Positions 21,430 to 35,191 of a stretch of 64,000 nucleotides of DNA are shown here, one piece after another. Source of the DNA: Miscanthus floridulus (lineage: Eukaryota > Streptophyta > Magnoliopsida > Poales > Poaceae); NCBI RefSeq assembly GCF_019320115.1, contig NC_089581.1, forward strand, positions 69,420,485 to 69,484,484. The letters are read 5' to 3'. Made by a program: the position numbers and the translations under genes. Positions within the stretch are counted from its first letter, which is position 1. Every line of letters starts with the position of its first letter. Below the pieces are notes generated by a model that was given only the letters and a program-made list of their open reading frames with translations, had not been told where the DNA came from and searched no databases.

Positions 21430-24097
21430 ATGGGGTTGTCCAGCCATTTTTGTGAAGAAGAAGGATGGCACTCTTCGGATGTGTGTGGATGACCGCCCTC
21501 TCAATACAGTAACCATTAACAACAAGTATCCTTTACCCCGCATAGATACTTTGTTCGATCAACTAGCTGGTGCCAAGGTGTTCTCCAAGATTGACCTTCA
21601 TTTAGGCTATCATCAAATCAAGATTAGACCACAAGATATACCATTATACCATAAGATATACCAAAGATAGCTTTTTCTACTATGTATGGGCTGTATGAAT
21701 ACCTAGTCATGTCTTTTGGTCTCACCAATGCTCCTGCATTCTTCATGTATCCGATGAATTCAGTCTTTATGCCGAAGCTAGATAAGTTTGTTGTGGTATT
21801 CATTGATGATATCCTAATATATTCCAAGGACAAGGAAGAGCATGCCCAACACCTTCGGATAGTACTAGCTCAATTGAGGGAACATGAGTTGTATGCTAAA
21901 TTCAGCAAGTGTGAATTCTGGTTAGATCGAGTGCAGTTTTTAGGGCATGTTTTGACACCTGATGGTATCTCTATTGACCCCAGCAAGGTGCAAGATGTGC
22001 TAAATTGGAAGTCTCTCAAGTCAGTGCACTAGATTCATTAGTTCCTTGGTCTAGCTGGGTACTATTGGTGTTTCATCCTAGATTTCTCTAAGATAGCTCA
22101 GCCGATGACCAAGCTGCTCCAAAAAGAAGCCAAATTTGATTAGAGCCTAGCCTATGAAGAAGCCTTCCAAGCTTTGAAGAAATTTCTGACCACTGCTCCT
22201 GTCTTGGCCCTACCAGATATTGATAGACCTTTTGATGTATATTGTAATGCCTCGAAGATGGGATTGGGATGTGTGCTTTTGCAGGATGGGCACGTGATAG
22301 CTTATGCTTCACGCCAACTAAAAAAGCACGAAGTGAATTACCCCACTCATGATTTAGAGTTGGCTACTGTGGTCCATGCTCTAAAAATTTGGAGGCATTA
22401 TTTGTTGGGCAATAAAGTACACATCTTTACAGACCACAAGAGCCTCAAGTATATTTTTACTCAGTCCGAGTTAAATATGAGGCAAAGTAGATGGTTGGAA
22501 TCGATCAAGGATTATAATTTGGTGGTACAGTATCACCTCGAAAAGGCCAATGTGGTAGCTGATGCCTTAAGCCAAAAGTCATATCAGGTTGAAGAAACAC
22601 CTTTGTCTCTCAACCATGCAGATGTGCTGGCTCACATTGCCTTGGTCTCAGAATTGCTGGAGCAGATTATTATGGAGCAAAGGCAAGACCCTTTAGAAAT
22701 TCCTCACATCAAAAAATTGATTGTCGAAGGGCATGGTCCTTAGTTTAGTATTGATGAGCAAGGTGTAGTGAGGTACAAGGATAGATGGGTGGTTCCATCA
22801 AATGAGGAGCTAAGAAGGAAGATTTTGAATGAAACCCACCATTCCAAGTTGTCTATCCATCCTGGTAGTAACAAGATGTACCATGATTTACGCCACTCGT
22901 ATTGGTGGTCCAACATGAAGCAGGGCATCACCCAATACGTCATGGAGTGCGACACTTGTGGGAGAGTTAAAGCAGATCATATGCGTACCTTGGGATATTT
23001 GCAGCCCTTGCCCATTCCTGTTTGGAAATGAAAAGATATTTCCATGGATTTCATTATGGGTTTACCCCGCACATCCAAGGGTTATGACTCTATTTGGGTC
23101 ATTGTGGACCATCTCACTAAGTTTGCTCATTTCCTTCCGGTGGACACTAGATATACAACCAAGAAGTATGCTCAGATATATTTTGATCAGATCGTGACCC
23201 TGCATCGAACTCCCCTTACTATCATCTCTGATAGAGGGTCAGTTTTTGTCTCTTGTTTCTGGGAGCAACTGCAGCAATGTCTTGGTACTCGTCTCCTCAG
23301 AAGCTCAGCATATCATCCGCAAACTGACGGACAAACTGAAAGGGTGAACCAGGTGCTCAAGGATATGTTGAGAGCTTGTGCCATTTCTTTCCCTGAGAAG
23401 TGGGATGAATGCCTAAAGTTAGCCGAGTTTTCTTATAACAATAGCTATCAAGAGAGCATTCGTATGGCACCATTTGAAGCTCTGAATGGAAAGAAATGTA
23501 GGACACCACTTAACTGGGTTGAAGTGGGAGACCATGGATATTTTGGGCCCGATTTCATCAAAGAAGCTCGAGAGCAAGTCAGCATTATTCAGAGTCATTT
23601 GAAGGCAGCTCAGAGCCGATAGAAAGGTTATATGGACAAGCAAAGAAGGCCCTTGCAGTTTGTAGTTGGGGATTATGTGTACCTCAAGGTATCTTTTATG
23701 AGAGGGGTGCATCGATTTGGTGTCCATGGAAAGCTAGCTCCCCGATACGTGGGTCCTTACAAAATTTTGAAGCAATGTGGCCCAGTTGCTTATCATCTCT
23801 AGCTTCCCAATATTTTTATTGGCGGTACATGATGTGTTCCACGTATCTCAGTTGAAGAAATGCTTGTGGGTGTCTGATGAAGCTATGGAAATTAAAGGGC
23901 TTCCCCTCCAACCTGACTTGAACTATATTGATCATCCTGTCAAGATATTGGATGAATAGGAAAGAGTGACAAGGAACAATGTGGTGAAGTTCTACAAAGT
24001 GCAGTGGCAAAACCAGTTAGAGGATGAAGCCACATGGGAACAAGAGAGCTATATGTTGAAGCGTTACCCCCACCTTCTCTCTAGTTCCGACAGGTAG
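21430..24097 (+). pseudogene. Decayed pol of element C (RT, RNase H, integrase, chromodomain)
   Basis: Begins at the RT motif [13 protein letters not shown] continues with FIDD (~21802), RNase H (~22220-22580), the zinc finger (~22840-22980, H...H...CDTC), the integrase core (~23040-23420, SDRGS and DGQTERVNQ), a GPY module (~23750), and the chromodomain near 23935-24090 ending in ATWEQESY. It is broken by many stops (for example near 22030, 22141, 22741, 23029, 23622, 23802 and 23957), and a ~20-bp insertion duplicating local sequence near 21640-21660 shifts the frame. Order and motifs match element A. Confidence 0.85.
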
Positions 24098-24169
24098 CTA
24101 TTTACTTTGAAATGTAATTCTTATCCCTTTTCCCACACTAGACACATGAAATCTCGGGTTGAGATTTTA

Positions 24170-24186
24170 TTTTAGAGGGGTAGATT
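24170..24186 (+). other. Polypurine tract of element C
   Basis: TTTAGAGGGGTAGATT lies immediately before the LTR start TGTAACACC at 24187, after the end of pol. Confidence 0.7.
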
Positions 24187-27100
24187 TGTAACACCCTCGG
24201 TGTTACACTGCACAGTCTTTTGCTAAAACACTGCATGAGCATCATATTTATGTGTAAATGTGTGTAATATAGGGTGTAAAGCAATGTACGTAACTTGAAA
24301 CGATCATCAGAAATGTGAAACAAATGTTATATTTCATATCGCGTTATATCACTTAGGGTTCTAAATGAAATTTTATTGAACGAGAATGTTGTAGAACGTA
24401 TAGACAAAACTTTAATAAAGTTTGTAGTACAAACTTCATAGGTGATGATGAAATACCTATGATCATGAAAGGAATTCACTAGCTAGCGCATCGAATAGCT
24501 TGGAAATCAAATTCAACGCAAATCCGATCGAGACTTGGTCAAATTTCCTAAGTCAAAAAATGCTTTGACGAAGCTAAGTTTGACAATTTTTGTAGGAGAT
24601 TTGAGTTAAGTAGTGACAAGATGTTTTACCTTAGTTTGGTAGACCTATGTGTCCTCTTGATCATCATGAAGTGGGTTTACGTCGAGAGACAACCGTGGGG
24701 TAGGATTAGAGGCTTTAAAATTCGCTCTCAGCATGTTCTCGGTGGGTTTGCAGGCAGTGCGCGGTTACCACACGTGGCCCTAGCGTCGCCATGCTGGCCT
24801 TACTGCATTGGCCAGCCATGGCTACCCTGGCTGGGCTGGCCGCTGTGCCTGTCTCCGGCTACTGCCCCTCCTTGGCCACCACCGCGCTATTGTCCCTTCT
24901 CCCTCTTACACTGTGACCCCACCTAGTTGCCGCCGTCATCCCGGTAGGGTGCTGCTTGCCCGAGGCCGAGTCACCTCTCCCATGTGCACCTGTCCGCCAT
25001 TGCCTGAGTCCTACAGAGGTAGCACGGTGCCACTCAGCCGGGTCTCTGTGGCTTGCGTCATGTTGTCGTTGCCGCTGCTGCGCGTGCCCGTTGCACCATC
25101 ACATGGCCCTACCCACGCCGTCGTCTCACACATGAATGGCACTGCGTGTTGCCGTACTTGGCCTACTATGGCCGGCACATGGCCCTTGCCTATGTTGTCG
25201 CCTGGCCCCAATGTGACGCTACGCTTGGCCTGATTCCTTTATTGCGCATTGGCGTGTGGTGGTGCCGTGCGGGTCGAGCTCTACCTAGCTCCCTCTTCCG
25301 TCACCTCTGTTTGGCGAGCTAGTTCATAGCACCTAGTCTTTCTCATGGTAAATGCTAGAGCCAGTCGAGAGTTGGGAAGTCTAATTTAACACCAAGCCCA
25401 TCTGCTGCCACGGTCGGGCTCTGTCGGGTGCCAATTTGGGATTTCCCCCATCACCGGCCACCATAAGACCGAGCCGAGTCGTCCATCTGATTGGCCTTGC
25501 ATAGTCCACCTCCGTCCAATTAACCGTGAACCCAACTAGCTCTGGTAGTCAGTTCATGATTGGAGTCATCTCAATGAACCGTCATCCTCCAGTGAGGTAC
25601 TACGGAGCATTTTCCCATGGTGGTCCACCATGGCCGTCGAGGTGGGTGCTCAGCCAGGGCATCGTTCCTTGCCCCTTTGTCTCAATTGAGTGGTGCATTT
25701 GCGTCTCCTTGACTTGGTTGCCCCTCCTATGTAATAGTGTCACTAGGGGTGTAGCGAGTCACCTAGAACACCGTCGTCGCGCTTGCCGTGAACTAGAGCA
25801 ACCCTGCGCTCGTGGCTAATCACCTTTCTATGCCTCGCGACTTCATCTAGGCCGTCCTACATGACTTTGGTGAGGCCCTCCTGCTCCTAGGGTAGATGGT
25901 TGAGTCGGTTAGGGCCGAGGCTCACCGGAGCATGTGGCCGCCACCGGCAGACATAGTGTAGTTGCTGTGTCCATGGTCGGCTTGTTTAGAAGTAGAACAG
26001 GTATGTCTAGGACCTCTAGAATATTATCAGGACTCTAGGCATAGAGTCTAGGTAGTGATGGTAGCACTGGGCTAGATGTTTTTGCCGGCGTCAGTGTCAC
26101 CATGGCCAAACTCCATCGTGGTGCATGGCCACGCCTCTATGCGGCACTAATTGTGGTGTTTTGTACCTCTATCGACTGCGCTTGCGATTAAGAGTGCCAC
26201 GGTGGTGAGGTTTGCTGTCGAGGAGGTCTATGTTCGCCGGTCTTTGGCCGGAGAGGCAGCGACCTCTGTTAAGTTCTAGCTAGGGACCTTGAAAAAAGGG
26301 AATTTGAGTAAGAGCAGGGTGCTAGATGCAAAGGCCATGACTCAGTTAAATTGTGTTGAGTTAGCTTCGTGAATATGATAGAGAACGGGGGCTCTTTGGC
26401 TAAAGAGCCAGCTCACGCGCGGGTTTCGTCGCACGCCGTGTGCGTGGGCCGCGCCGGTGGCTCGCGTTTGTGCACGTTGCGTGAGCATGGGCTGAGCCGC
26501 GTGGGCCACGCCGGTGTGCTGCGCATGCACGGGAGTGGGCGACGCCGCTCGCTCACGGGCCACGCTGTGGAATTCGGTTTCTCATTTTCCAGTGAATTAG
26601 TAAAGATTTATTCAATTTAGTTTTGAGCTAAACTTTGAAAAATTATAGTAAATTCTATAGATGTCCAAAAATAGTGAAACAAAAATTGTTAGGTTCACAA
26701 AAATGCTATCTATCTGTTGGTGTAGTTAGTTTACAGTTAGCTATGATAATGGTAGATTCATAAATTCAATTTAGAAAGCTTAGTATTAGTGAGCTTAATA
26801 TTTGTAGGAATTTTTGTGGCAAATCAGTGATAACTTTAGCCATGAAATTTTTACAGTAGGCTCATTAGATTATTATGTGTTCACTGTAATTTCTATAGCA
26901 CTAGAGTAGGATGATAAATAGAATAGCTAGTACTCTTTGTTTTATCATATATAGAGTAAATCAATGTTAAGAATAGGGATTCCTTTAGTCGCTAAGTTAA
27001 GACATGAAATGTCTCATACCTGGTTAGTGGGAATGATAGAGGACGTAGCGTCTTAGTCGGTCGAGCTAGTTTAGTAGCTTGACAGACGTATTTTTATTTT

Positions 27101-28706
27101 AAGAGTTGTTGTTGCCGTATTACTAAGTGTTGCATCATCATTTCATGCATGTAGATCACGAGTTGGTAGAGTTCATGCCTACGAACGAACAGGACTACGA
27201 GGAGATTATTGAGGAGTACGAGGAGGAGGTTCTCGTATAGGAGGGAGCCCTGGTGCCATTCGTTGCTGACTTTGTTGACACACCATCTGCCCAAGGCAAG
27301 CCCCGATGCATAACCCTTATTTTGAAAGATCACTGAATATATATATGATGTGCATTTACGTACAAGCATTTTATGGAACCTACATGCATAGATATATCTA
27401 CCTATGAGTCCTACTAGTATAGGTCGAGTAGCTGCTATGATCAGGAGTTCGGTAGCGTGAGTAACCTATCGTTACTCACAATAGGTGATAATTATTATCA
27501 CTCATGATAAAATGGTGGAAAGGAAAATGATGACCAGGCAGGGATATGGTTTAGGTATTGGTGGGTGTAAGAGGTTGTGTCCTGTGGCCAATAGGGCATA
27601 GCTTGGTTATACTTTTTCCCTATCTATATTGGTTAAGGACCGGCCGTTGCACTGGACGCTAGGCAAGTCATAGACTTATTATCCCGAGCACATACTTAGG
27701 TATGGGCGCAGGAAAGACTTGTTGCTCTCTTGTCATGGGTTCCGACTCTTTCTGGACCGACTGATTGGAGGCGGAGATGGTGGAGGTCTAAGCACCACAC
27801 TGAGTCTGGGACTCAGGAGCAGGGGCTTGGAGTCCAAGTTTGGACGGGGACCTGGACCCCGTGACAGGAGAGTGGTGGGTTGGTCCTGCTTGTGCCTGGG
27901 GTACAAGCGGGGCGTGTGTTTTTTGGGTACCCAACTGGGCACATTAATTCGTGAATCGCCGGGCAATCCGGTACGGCTTGTCTAAACTATGGCATCATAG
28001 TAAGAACTGAAGGATGAAAGGTGATGAAATTAAACTATTTGGTCCACCCTTGCTTTAAAATAGAACATGTGCTTACATAGAATGGCTAGATAATAAATTA
28101 ATCATGACTGCTAATATTAACTTACATAAGGATTCACTATTAGTATTGCTTTCTACAAAAAGGAAACCAGCAAACCATAAAGCTTATCATATTCCTTGGA
28201 GTCAGAAAATTATTCCCACTAGTCGGATAAGTCTTGTGAGTACATTGTGTACTCAGGGTTTATTTACCCCTGTTGCAGGTACTGCTTGAGACGTAGCTGT
28301 TGTGTGAAGGATTCTTCTGGTGGGCACAGACGGATCCTTGCTTATTATCGATAGATGTTTACTTGATGTTTATTTTCATTCCGCTGTTTAATATTCCGCA
28401 CTGTGACATTGGTAATATAATAATATAATTTTTAAGAACCCTGGATGTATGAAATGGACTAAGTTTGTAACTCGTTCCCATTATTGGATCCTTGGGGAAA
28501 TGGACTCTTTGGGCTCTCTCTTGGGGTGTGCCCGATGGAACCCGCTCGTTGTAGCTTGCTTTTGGGGTGCTTAGTGTCTGGTGAAAGATGAGCGCCTCCG
28601 TAAGTGCGTTATTTCAGGTGCAATTATGTACTCTAATGTTGTATGGCAATGTAATCAGTTGAAAATTCGATGTCTGTGATAGCTAAGATATCCGGGGACT
28701 ATCACA
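24187..28706 (+). repeat. 3' LTR of element C
   Basis: 4520 bp, from TGTAACACCC to GGGACTATCACA; GAGGG follows as the probable target duplication. It is AT-rich at both ends with a GC-rich island (~24750-26560), the same architecture as the element A LTRs despite a different sequence. ORFs within it (24621-25322 and others) show no protein motif. Confidence 0.75.
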
Positions 28707-28711
28707 GAGGG

Positions 28712-29660
28712 ACAAATGAGTCAAAATTTATATTTTAGAAATTTTGGTTCATTTCAATGTTGAATTTGAATTCCCAATGGCATGCAATAATCATTGAAAG
28801 CATGAGATGTGAATTTAGCAACATTCTCCATTCGGATACATCGAATCCAATAGTTACAATAATGTGTCTTCAATTAATAAGTTCGAACATTATTTTCGAG
28901 AAGGCATGGTTCTGTGTCGACAAAATGCACACGTGAGACCATCTAGTAGATGTGTCTATCAAAATCATGAAATACGTGAATGGCTCAGACAATGGTTGAA
29001 TTGGACCACAAATATCACCTTGAATTCTTTCAAGGAATTTGAGTGGTTCAACCTACGATGGTCTTAAATACAATTTCCCAATTGCACAAGCAATGCAACA
29101 AAATGCTTAGATAGTGGAATTTTTTCATTTTCTATAGCATGGCTAAAGGAATTGCCAATAATTTTTCCTCATCCTCTCCACTCCAGGGTGCCAAAGTCGA
29201 TCATGACAAGTTTGGAATGCATCAACACCTTGAAAAATTATCTTATAAGTAACATACTCTATGGGCTTAATGTATGCATAATACAATCTAGACTCGAGTA
29301 AGGGAATTTTTTCACAAACTTGTTTGTAAACATCCAGTAAGCTTAGTAGAGAGAAGAATTTTCTCTTTATTTTCCTTATGTGTTGGCACATGAAAGCAAT
29401 TCTTACTGATATCTCTATTACTTAACTGGGTACAAGTTGAATCCAAGAGACAACAAGGCATCCTCTATGTTACCTGTGTACCCATAGGAAGTGACTCAAC
29501 CTGAGCCAACAATTATCAATGCATCACGTCCAACAATGATCATAACATTTTCTTCTTGTTTTTAATAGCCGGGATATTTCATCTCTCTAAGTATAAAGTT
29601 TGTGGTACAATTGTCTATGAGACATAATTCCTCCATTAGATTGACATCAAAAGACATCTT
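28712..29660 (-). pseudogene. Copia polyprotein fragment D (protease, pre-integrase, integrase)
   Basis: Read on the minus strand from ~29660: a protease-like start with CLIDNCTTNFILRE (~29570-29620); a GAG-pre-integrase segment with CHDRLWHPGVERMRK (~29165-29210); then integrase with KFLERIQGDICGPI, YFMILIDTSTRWSHVC and HAFSKIMFE (~28860-29030). Stops and frameshifts are frequent. It is cut off at 28706 by element C's LTR, which suggests C landed in this older Copia element. RT and LTRs are not seen. Confidence 0.75.
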
Positions 29661-30298
29661 GCAACGGCGCCGACGAACTCGTCTCTAGCAAGACTGCTTT
29701 AGGCTCCACACTTCACTTGGTGCAAACTCTCTGTCCAATGCAGAGCGACGTGCACGATAATGTGTTAGGATGTAGGCAAATGGAGAAAAGAGAGATGATG
29801 AAAAGAATCTCTGTCTCGGTTATAAACAGTGTGTACATGTATATACAAGTGCCGTGAGGACTGTTTTCACATCAATGAGAGAGCCGCACGGATGCTCTCT
29901 TTGCCTCTATAGGAACTGTCATTAGTGGCTGCTAATGAGAATTACTTCCCTAATTAATGATTAAAAGAACTCTCAACAATTCCATGGGAATTCCGGTGGT
30001 CCAATATCACGTGAAAAGAAATTCATTTTCCCATGTTAGAGATATATATTTTCTCGTGCTTGAAGTTGATATATTTGTGTATAAAATAGCGATTTAATCA
30101 TATACTTTCTTTGTTTCAAATTATAAGTCGCTTTCATTTTTTCTAAATATATAATTTTTTATAATATATTATGTTATGTCTAGATACAGAATAAATGTAA
30201 CATGCTTAAAAAACCAAAAGGATCTACTCCCTCTACCCCGAAAAAAGATCGTTTTACCGTTTGAATCGTGTCCCGTAGAAAATGCCGCTATAGCATAG
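29661..30298. other. Unassigned sequence with a Stowaway-like half
   Basis: No gene is seen. From 30107 the text TTTGTTTCAAATTATAAGTC resembles a Stowaway MITE end, but the opposite end is degraded (~30225). Upstream sequence (29700-30050) may be leftover Copia leader or LTR but has no clear boundary. Confidence 0.4.
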
Positions 30299-30525
30299 TG
30301 AAAGCCCTAGTTTGGTTTTGAATAATTGATGAAACCTAGGACTAACTTTTGATCTAAGTATGTGAATTAGATAAGGTAGATGATGGGCATGGTGAAGATA
30401 ATGGCCACAAAAAGATGGATCAAGTGCTTCACATTTGGAAAAGAAGAAAGAGAAAAACAAAAATGGGCTCAAGGCAAAGGTATAATAATAGGAGCCATTT
30501 TGGTTTGCACTCGAGACACCATAGA

Positions 30526-33500
30526 TGTAACAGAACCGACCAAATCATAAGAACGTAAGTACAAAAACAATCACCGAAGCGATCAAATTCCTGTACTTAA
30601 GCTCCCATAATCCCGGTAGTCCGAAAATCACGAAGGATTTCAACCAACTCTCGACATACAAACCAAGATCGTAGTGATTCAACACAACACATCATTCGTT
30701 ACAACATTTCACAAGTAGCATTCGAATTACATCCATCAGAGTTCAAATAACATAATACAAACCAAGTTTGAGTGTGCGGAAGCAACATAGTTTAGTACAA
30801 AGCATCATAGTTTTCAAATACATTGCCAAGTCTGAGTCATGTCCCACAAAAGCATTATCAGGTATGAGAACTAGTAGAGACCGCGCCCAACGGTCTAGTC
30901 TTCATCCCCAGCTAGGAGAAGGCAGTACTTGCAGCAACCAAAGTAGAACTGGTCATCTACAACAGGTGGGAGATAAACCCTGAGTACGAAAAGGTACTCA
31001 GCTAGACTTACCCATCAAAACCAGAAATAAAAGACACCAAGGGTCATGCAAGGCTTTTCAGGTGGGCTAGCTTGACACAGTTGCATAAAAGAGCTTATGA
31101 TTATAGTAACCAATTTAAACTTAGCATCAAGCTTATCATTATTTACCTGTCCACTAGATTAGCACCTGTACTAGAGCACTCACTTATTAGGAGCAAACAA
31201 TATTAACCATAGCCGGTATAATAAGGCTATCATCATCATATCATCATTTCCGAACCATTATGTTATTTAGTGTATCTACTTTGGAGATAATCCCGTCAAG
31301 TTCTCACTAACCGGGAGAGACGGCGACTCGAATCGAATTACAACTCAGCTGAGGGGGTATTCCTAACTCTCACCCTGGCATACTTTGCAAGGGTAGCCAT
31401 GGGTCACCTTTGGGACAACTCAGGAACCAAATTTGTGGGTTCGATCAGCGCCAGCACTCTCAGGGATTATCCTTCTGCCAGGATGATCAGGACTTTTAAA
31501 TCACCTGCCCTTGGACTCACTCCTACGACTCCCTTCCGAGGCGCACTTTATACTTATCGACTCCCGGCCTAAGGTGAGCTACTCGGCTTCGTGGTCGGTC
31601 TCTAGACCCGGCCAACTAAGAGAGAGGCATGCGTTCAACATGAACAGGAAAGACTCCAAGATTCAGTCCTTAATCGACACAGACGGAGTCACTGCAAACC
31701 GGCAAGCCTCCGCCCGGTCTCCATTTCAAATTAAGACTGGTTCTTTTCCACGATAGCAAATATAGCCAACCATGCCATATGTATCTTCCTATATCTCGCA
31801 GGTGATAGGAAATCACCTGACTTCTACCGCATTTAAGTAGGGCTAAGCACTACATGAGCCTGAGCTACATAGGATTCAGGGTATCAATATCTGGATAAGG
31901 ATCGGATAACCAATGCGGCAAGTGTTTGCATCCAACACCTAAACTTAATGTAACAATATATATGTAACAATAATACTGTAACTACATTTCAGAAATTAGG
32001 AGGCTTAATATGCTCCGGGGCTTGCCTTTCACAAAGTTGCAAGGACGGTGATCCGGGCACTCAACGGCGACCTTGTCTGGCACTTCTCCTGAAGGCTGCA
32101 CCTCCTGAACCTCCGGTGTCGGCTGCTGCTGCTCGCTCGGTTCCTTGAATTCCAGTAGTGTTACTCCCTCCGGTACACCTATTGCATGCCGATGCACGAG
32201 ATAAATATCATGGATGCATAAGGAATGACATGATCCTCATGATGAATGAATCACAGTAAATGTTTAACGAAAACATCACTGGACACCCGTTTACCGAGTA
32301 AAATAGCTCTATTCAAATCACTTTAAGCATGTATCTAACTTAACTTAAAGAACAAGATCAACTTACCTAACTTGCATAACCTAAGATAAAGATGCTCATC
32401 TTCAGTTAAAGGCCTAACACCTAGGAACATTACCACAAACTTAGAAATAGTAAAGGCATACATAAATTAACATTTAAAGTTTCATATGCACACAAGTAGT
32501 CCCTTAATTCAATCACAACCAAAGTTCTACAATTTCAAATGACTTGCATGAGGACATTATGGAAAGCTTATGAAATTCTCTACAAATAAATTGTAAACAA
32601 CAAAGCATGATTCTTACGTTAACCAAATCAATTTCCAGTAAACCTAGAATCTGTCCAGAAATGACACGGTTACTAACTTAATTATTTAATGATGATGCAA
32701 AAGCATAATTTGACCAAACCAAGTTTACCAACTTGTTGCACATACCAGAGGAACACTAGAAGTATAGTGCCAACTTCTAAATAAATTATTTAATATCCTT
32801 TTCAAATTTATTTAGTTAATTAGGTGATTAAAGCAATATATAGTAAAACTATTCATAAAAATCTACAAAAATTACAGTAGCTATCTCATGCTTCACATAG
32901 ACTACCATAAAAATTTCAAAGCCATTGGGCAAGCAGAACTTGCTGTACCCAAAATAACAGGTGGCATGTCTATTTTTAGCATAATTAGGAAACCCTATTG
33001 AAAAGTGTCAAGCAACAGATTTCTTATTTTTCCTAGTATCATTCTAGCATAAGAATAGCACCCACCAATTTTTACCCTGACAAGATCTATAGAAAAATTA
33101 TGAAAATTCACTCAAGATCCGCTTATGCAAACAAGATAATTTTCTATCTCTTACATACAGTGTCCAAAATTTATGAAAATTTAACTACAAGCTATTCATG
33201 ATATGAGCAGTACCCCATAAAAATTTCATGCCATTTGGAGCTACCTAGAAAAAAGATATAATTACCCCTATTTCTTGCATGATTAAAAGAGATAAATAGA
33301 AACTCCCATTTTCATAACAGAACATGGCATGGATTATATTTTTAGTAGAAACTAGACATTATCATGAACTCAACAAAATTAGAACCACATCATTTGGATC
33401 TACCATCTAAGAGCTACATATTTTTGAATATCTACACAAATCTGTGAAATAAATAAAACAAAACCAAAACAAGAAAACCTATTCAACTACTGGTGGGCCA

Positions 33501-35191
33501 GCCCGAAGAAACGATGGCTCGCGAAGCAAGCGCTGCCGTGGCCTAGAAGCGGCGCGGCCCAGCCAGGCTCCCGCCTGAGCCTCAGCGGCTGACAGCCGGG
33601 ACCCGCGCAACAGAGAAACAAGCAGGGGAGGAGAAGGAGACGATGGCGTAGCTCGTCGCCGGTGGCTCCTCCGGCGAGGTCAGCGGTGCTACGGCGGTCA
33701 ACTCACTCGTGCGCATTTATTGGTGCCCTCAATTGAAGCTAGTACTATGGCTACAGGGGTTGGCGATGAGCAATGGCGGCGCACGGCCACGGCAGGGCCG
33801 GCTCCGGCGAGACTACGACACTACGACTCGAATGTGCGACCCTACGAGCATCAGTGGCATGCACTGAACCTAGCGCAAGGCAGAGGAGGGATGGCAAGGG
33901 CATGAGGACAGCTGGCCGCGTGGAGTGCCAACTCCGGCGAGGTCAGCCATGGCGGCGGTGGAAGAAAACGACGCATTCATCCTTACAGAGACTCGATTGA
34001 CCCGATTGCACGGTGGAGGTGGTAGAGGGGATCACTGCGAAGCCACAGACGAGCTAGGCAACGCGTTTTCACAGTGGCGAGCGCGCACGGTGATGGCGAC
34101 GCTTGGTCGGAAACGGAGAAGCCGCTGTGGCTCGACGCTACGCGCTGTGGAGGCGAGAGAGAGGCAATGGAGCGGTGAGCGCGTTCGGGAAGGCGCTGGT
34201 CTTCTTCTGGAGCTCGGACGCGCGACGTGGAGGCTTTGGCAGCGCATGAGCACCATGTGGCAAACAGCTTCTGCATCGGTCAGCCATGGTGACACTGACC
34301 ATTTTCTGAAACGTTTCGATTCAGTGTTTGACGACTATGACTGACAGCGCCATTTCATCGTGTCAACATGGCTAATCCAATGACCCTTTGCAAAAACTAT
34401 GTACATGAAAATTGTAGGTCTACCATCCATCTACAATTTCTTTTCAAGGACCAACACCTAAATTGTCGTGGATCCGAAGTTACATGAAGCCAAAGTGGGC
34501 TTGATGCAACTGAAAATGTAGCTATGACTTAGAATATTTTCTAAGTGTGAAATCAGCATGAAATACTGACTTGTGGGCCATGTTTGAGCATGTTCTAGCC
34601 ATTTTCATGAAATGATCATAAAACAACTTTTGTTCCTTAATAAATTAGCTACAACTTTGGTAAAGAGTGCACAGCCATGCAAGGTCTCTAAGTTGGTCTT
34701 TTGAATCAGTCAAACAGTGACACTCCAAGGGTCAATTCAAGTCAAACCTCCACTTGAGGGCATTTTGGTCATTTTGATCTACATGAACAATGTCCCAACA
34801 AGTAACCTAAGTGTAGTTAAGGTGTAATAGACCATAATCAACCACTTTACAAAATTGTTATACCAACTTCTAATGATCACATGTGATAAAGCAACTAAAA
34901 CAAGTAATTCACTCATATGTTTCAATTCCATGTTTCACATGTTTCATGACCTTGTTGTTATTTTATATTTGTCATATTACTACCATGTTGCCATGTTTCA
35001 AGGTATGAGAAATTCATGTTGCATTCATATGTTGCACTACTACCATTCATAAGCAATCAAGTACGAAACAAACAGAATATGTGAATGTTGCATATGTAGG
35101 TTTCAGTGACAATGGCATGATGACATAGATGATGCATATGTTTATGAAATGACATGCAATTTAGTGGAAGCCAAACACCTAGGGTGTTACA
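30526..35191 (-). mobile_element. Solo LTR F of the element A family
   Basis: 4666 bp, with the same TGTAACAG and GTGTTACA ends as the element A LTRs and colinear with them, but more diverged, especially at 33000-34400. A perfect ATAGA duplication (30521-30525 and 35192-35196) shows it is a complete solo LTR left by LTR-LTR recombination. It interrupts solo LTR E. It has the same orientation as element A. Confidence 0.93.

Larger units (their letters stand above)
21430..28706 (+). mobile_element. Chromovirus (Tekay-type Ty3/Gypsy) element C, 3' half
   Basis: Plus-strand remnant: pol from mid-RT to the chromodomain, a purine tract, then a 4520-bp 3' LTR starting TGTAACACC. The 5' part (LTR, gag, protease, start of RT) is displaced to the left of the window by insertion of element B exactly at 21429/21430. 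It is much more decayed than element A and has a different LTR sequence, so it is an older member of a related family. Confidence 0.82.

Noticed and set aside
24621..25322. Overlapping ORFs up to 141 codons in element C's LTR
   Set aside because: GC-rich LTR island; no domain and no start or splice context.
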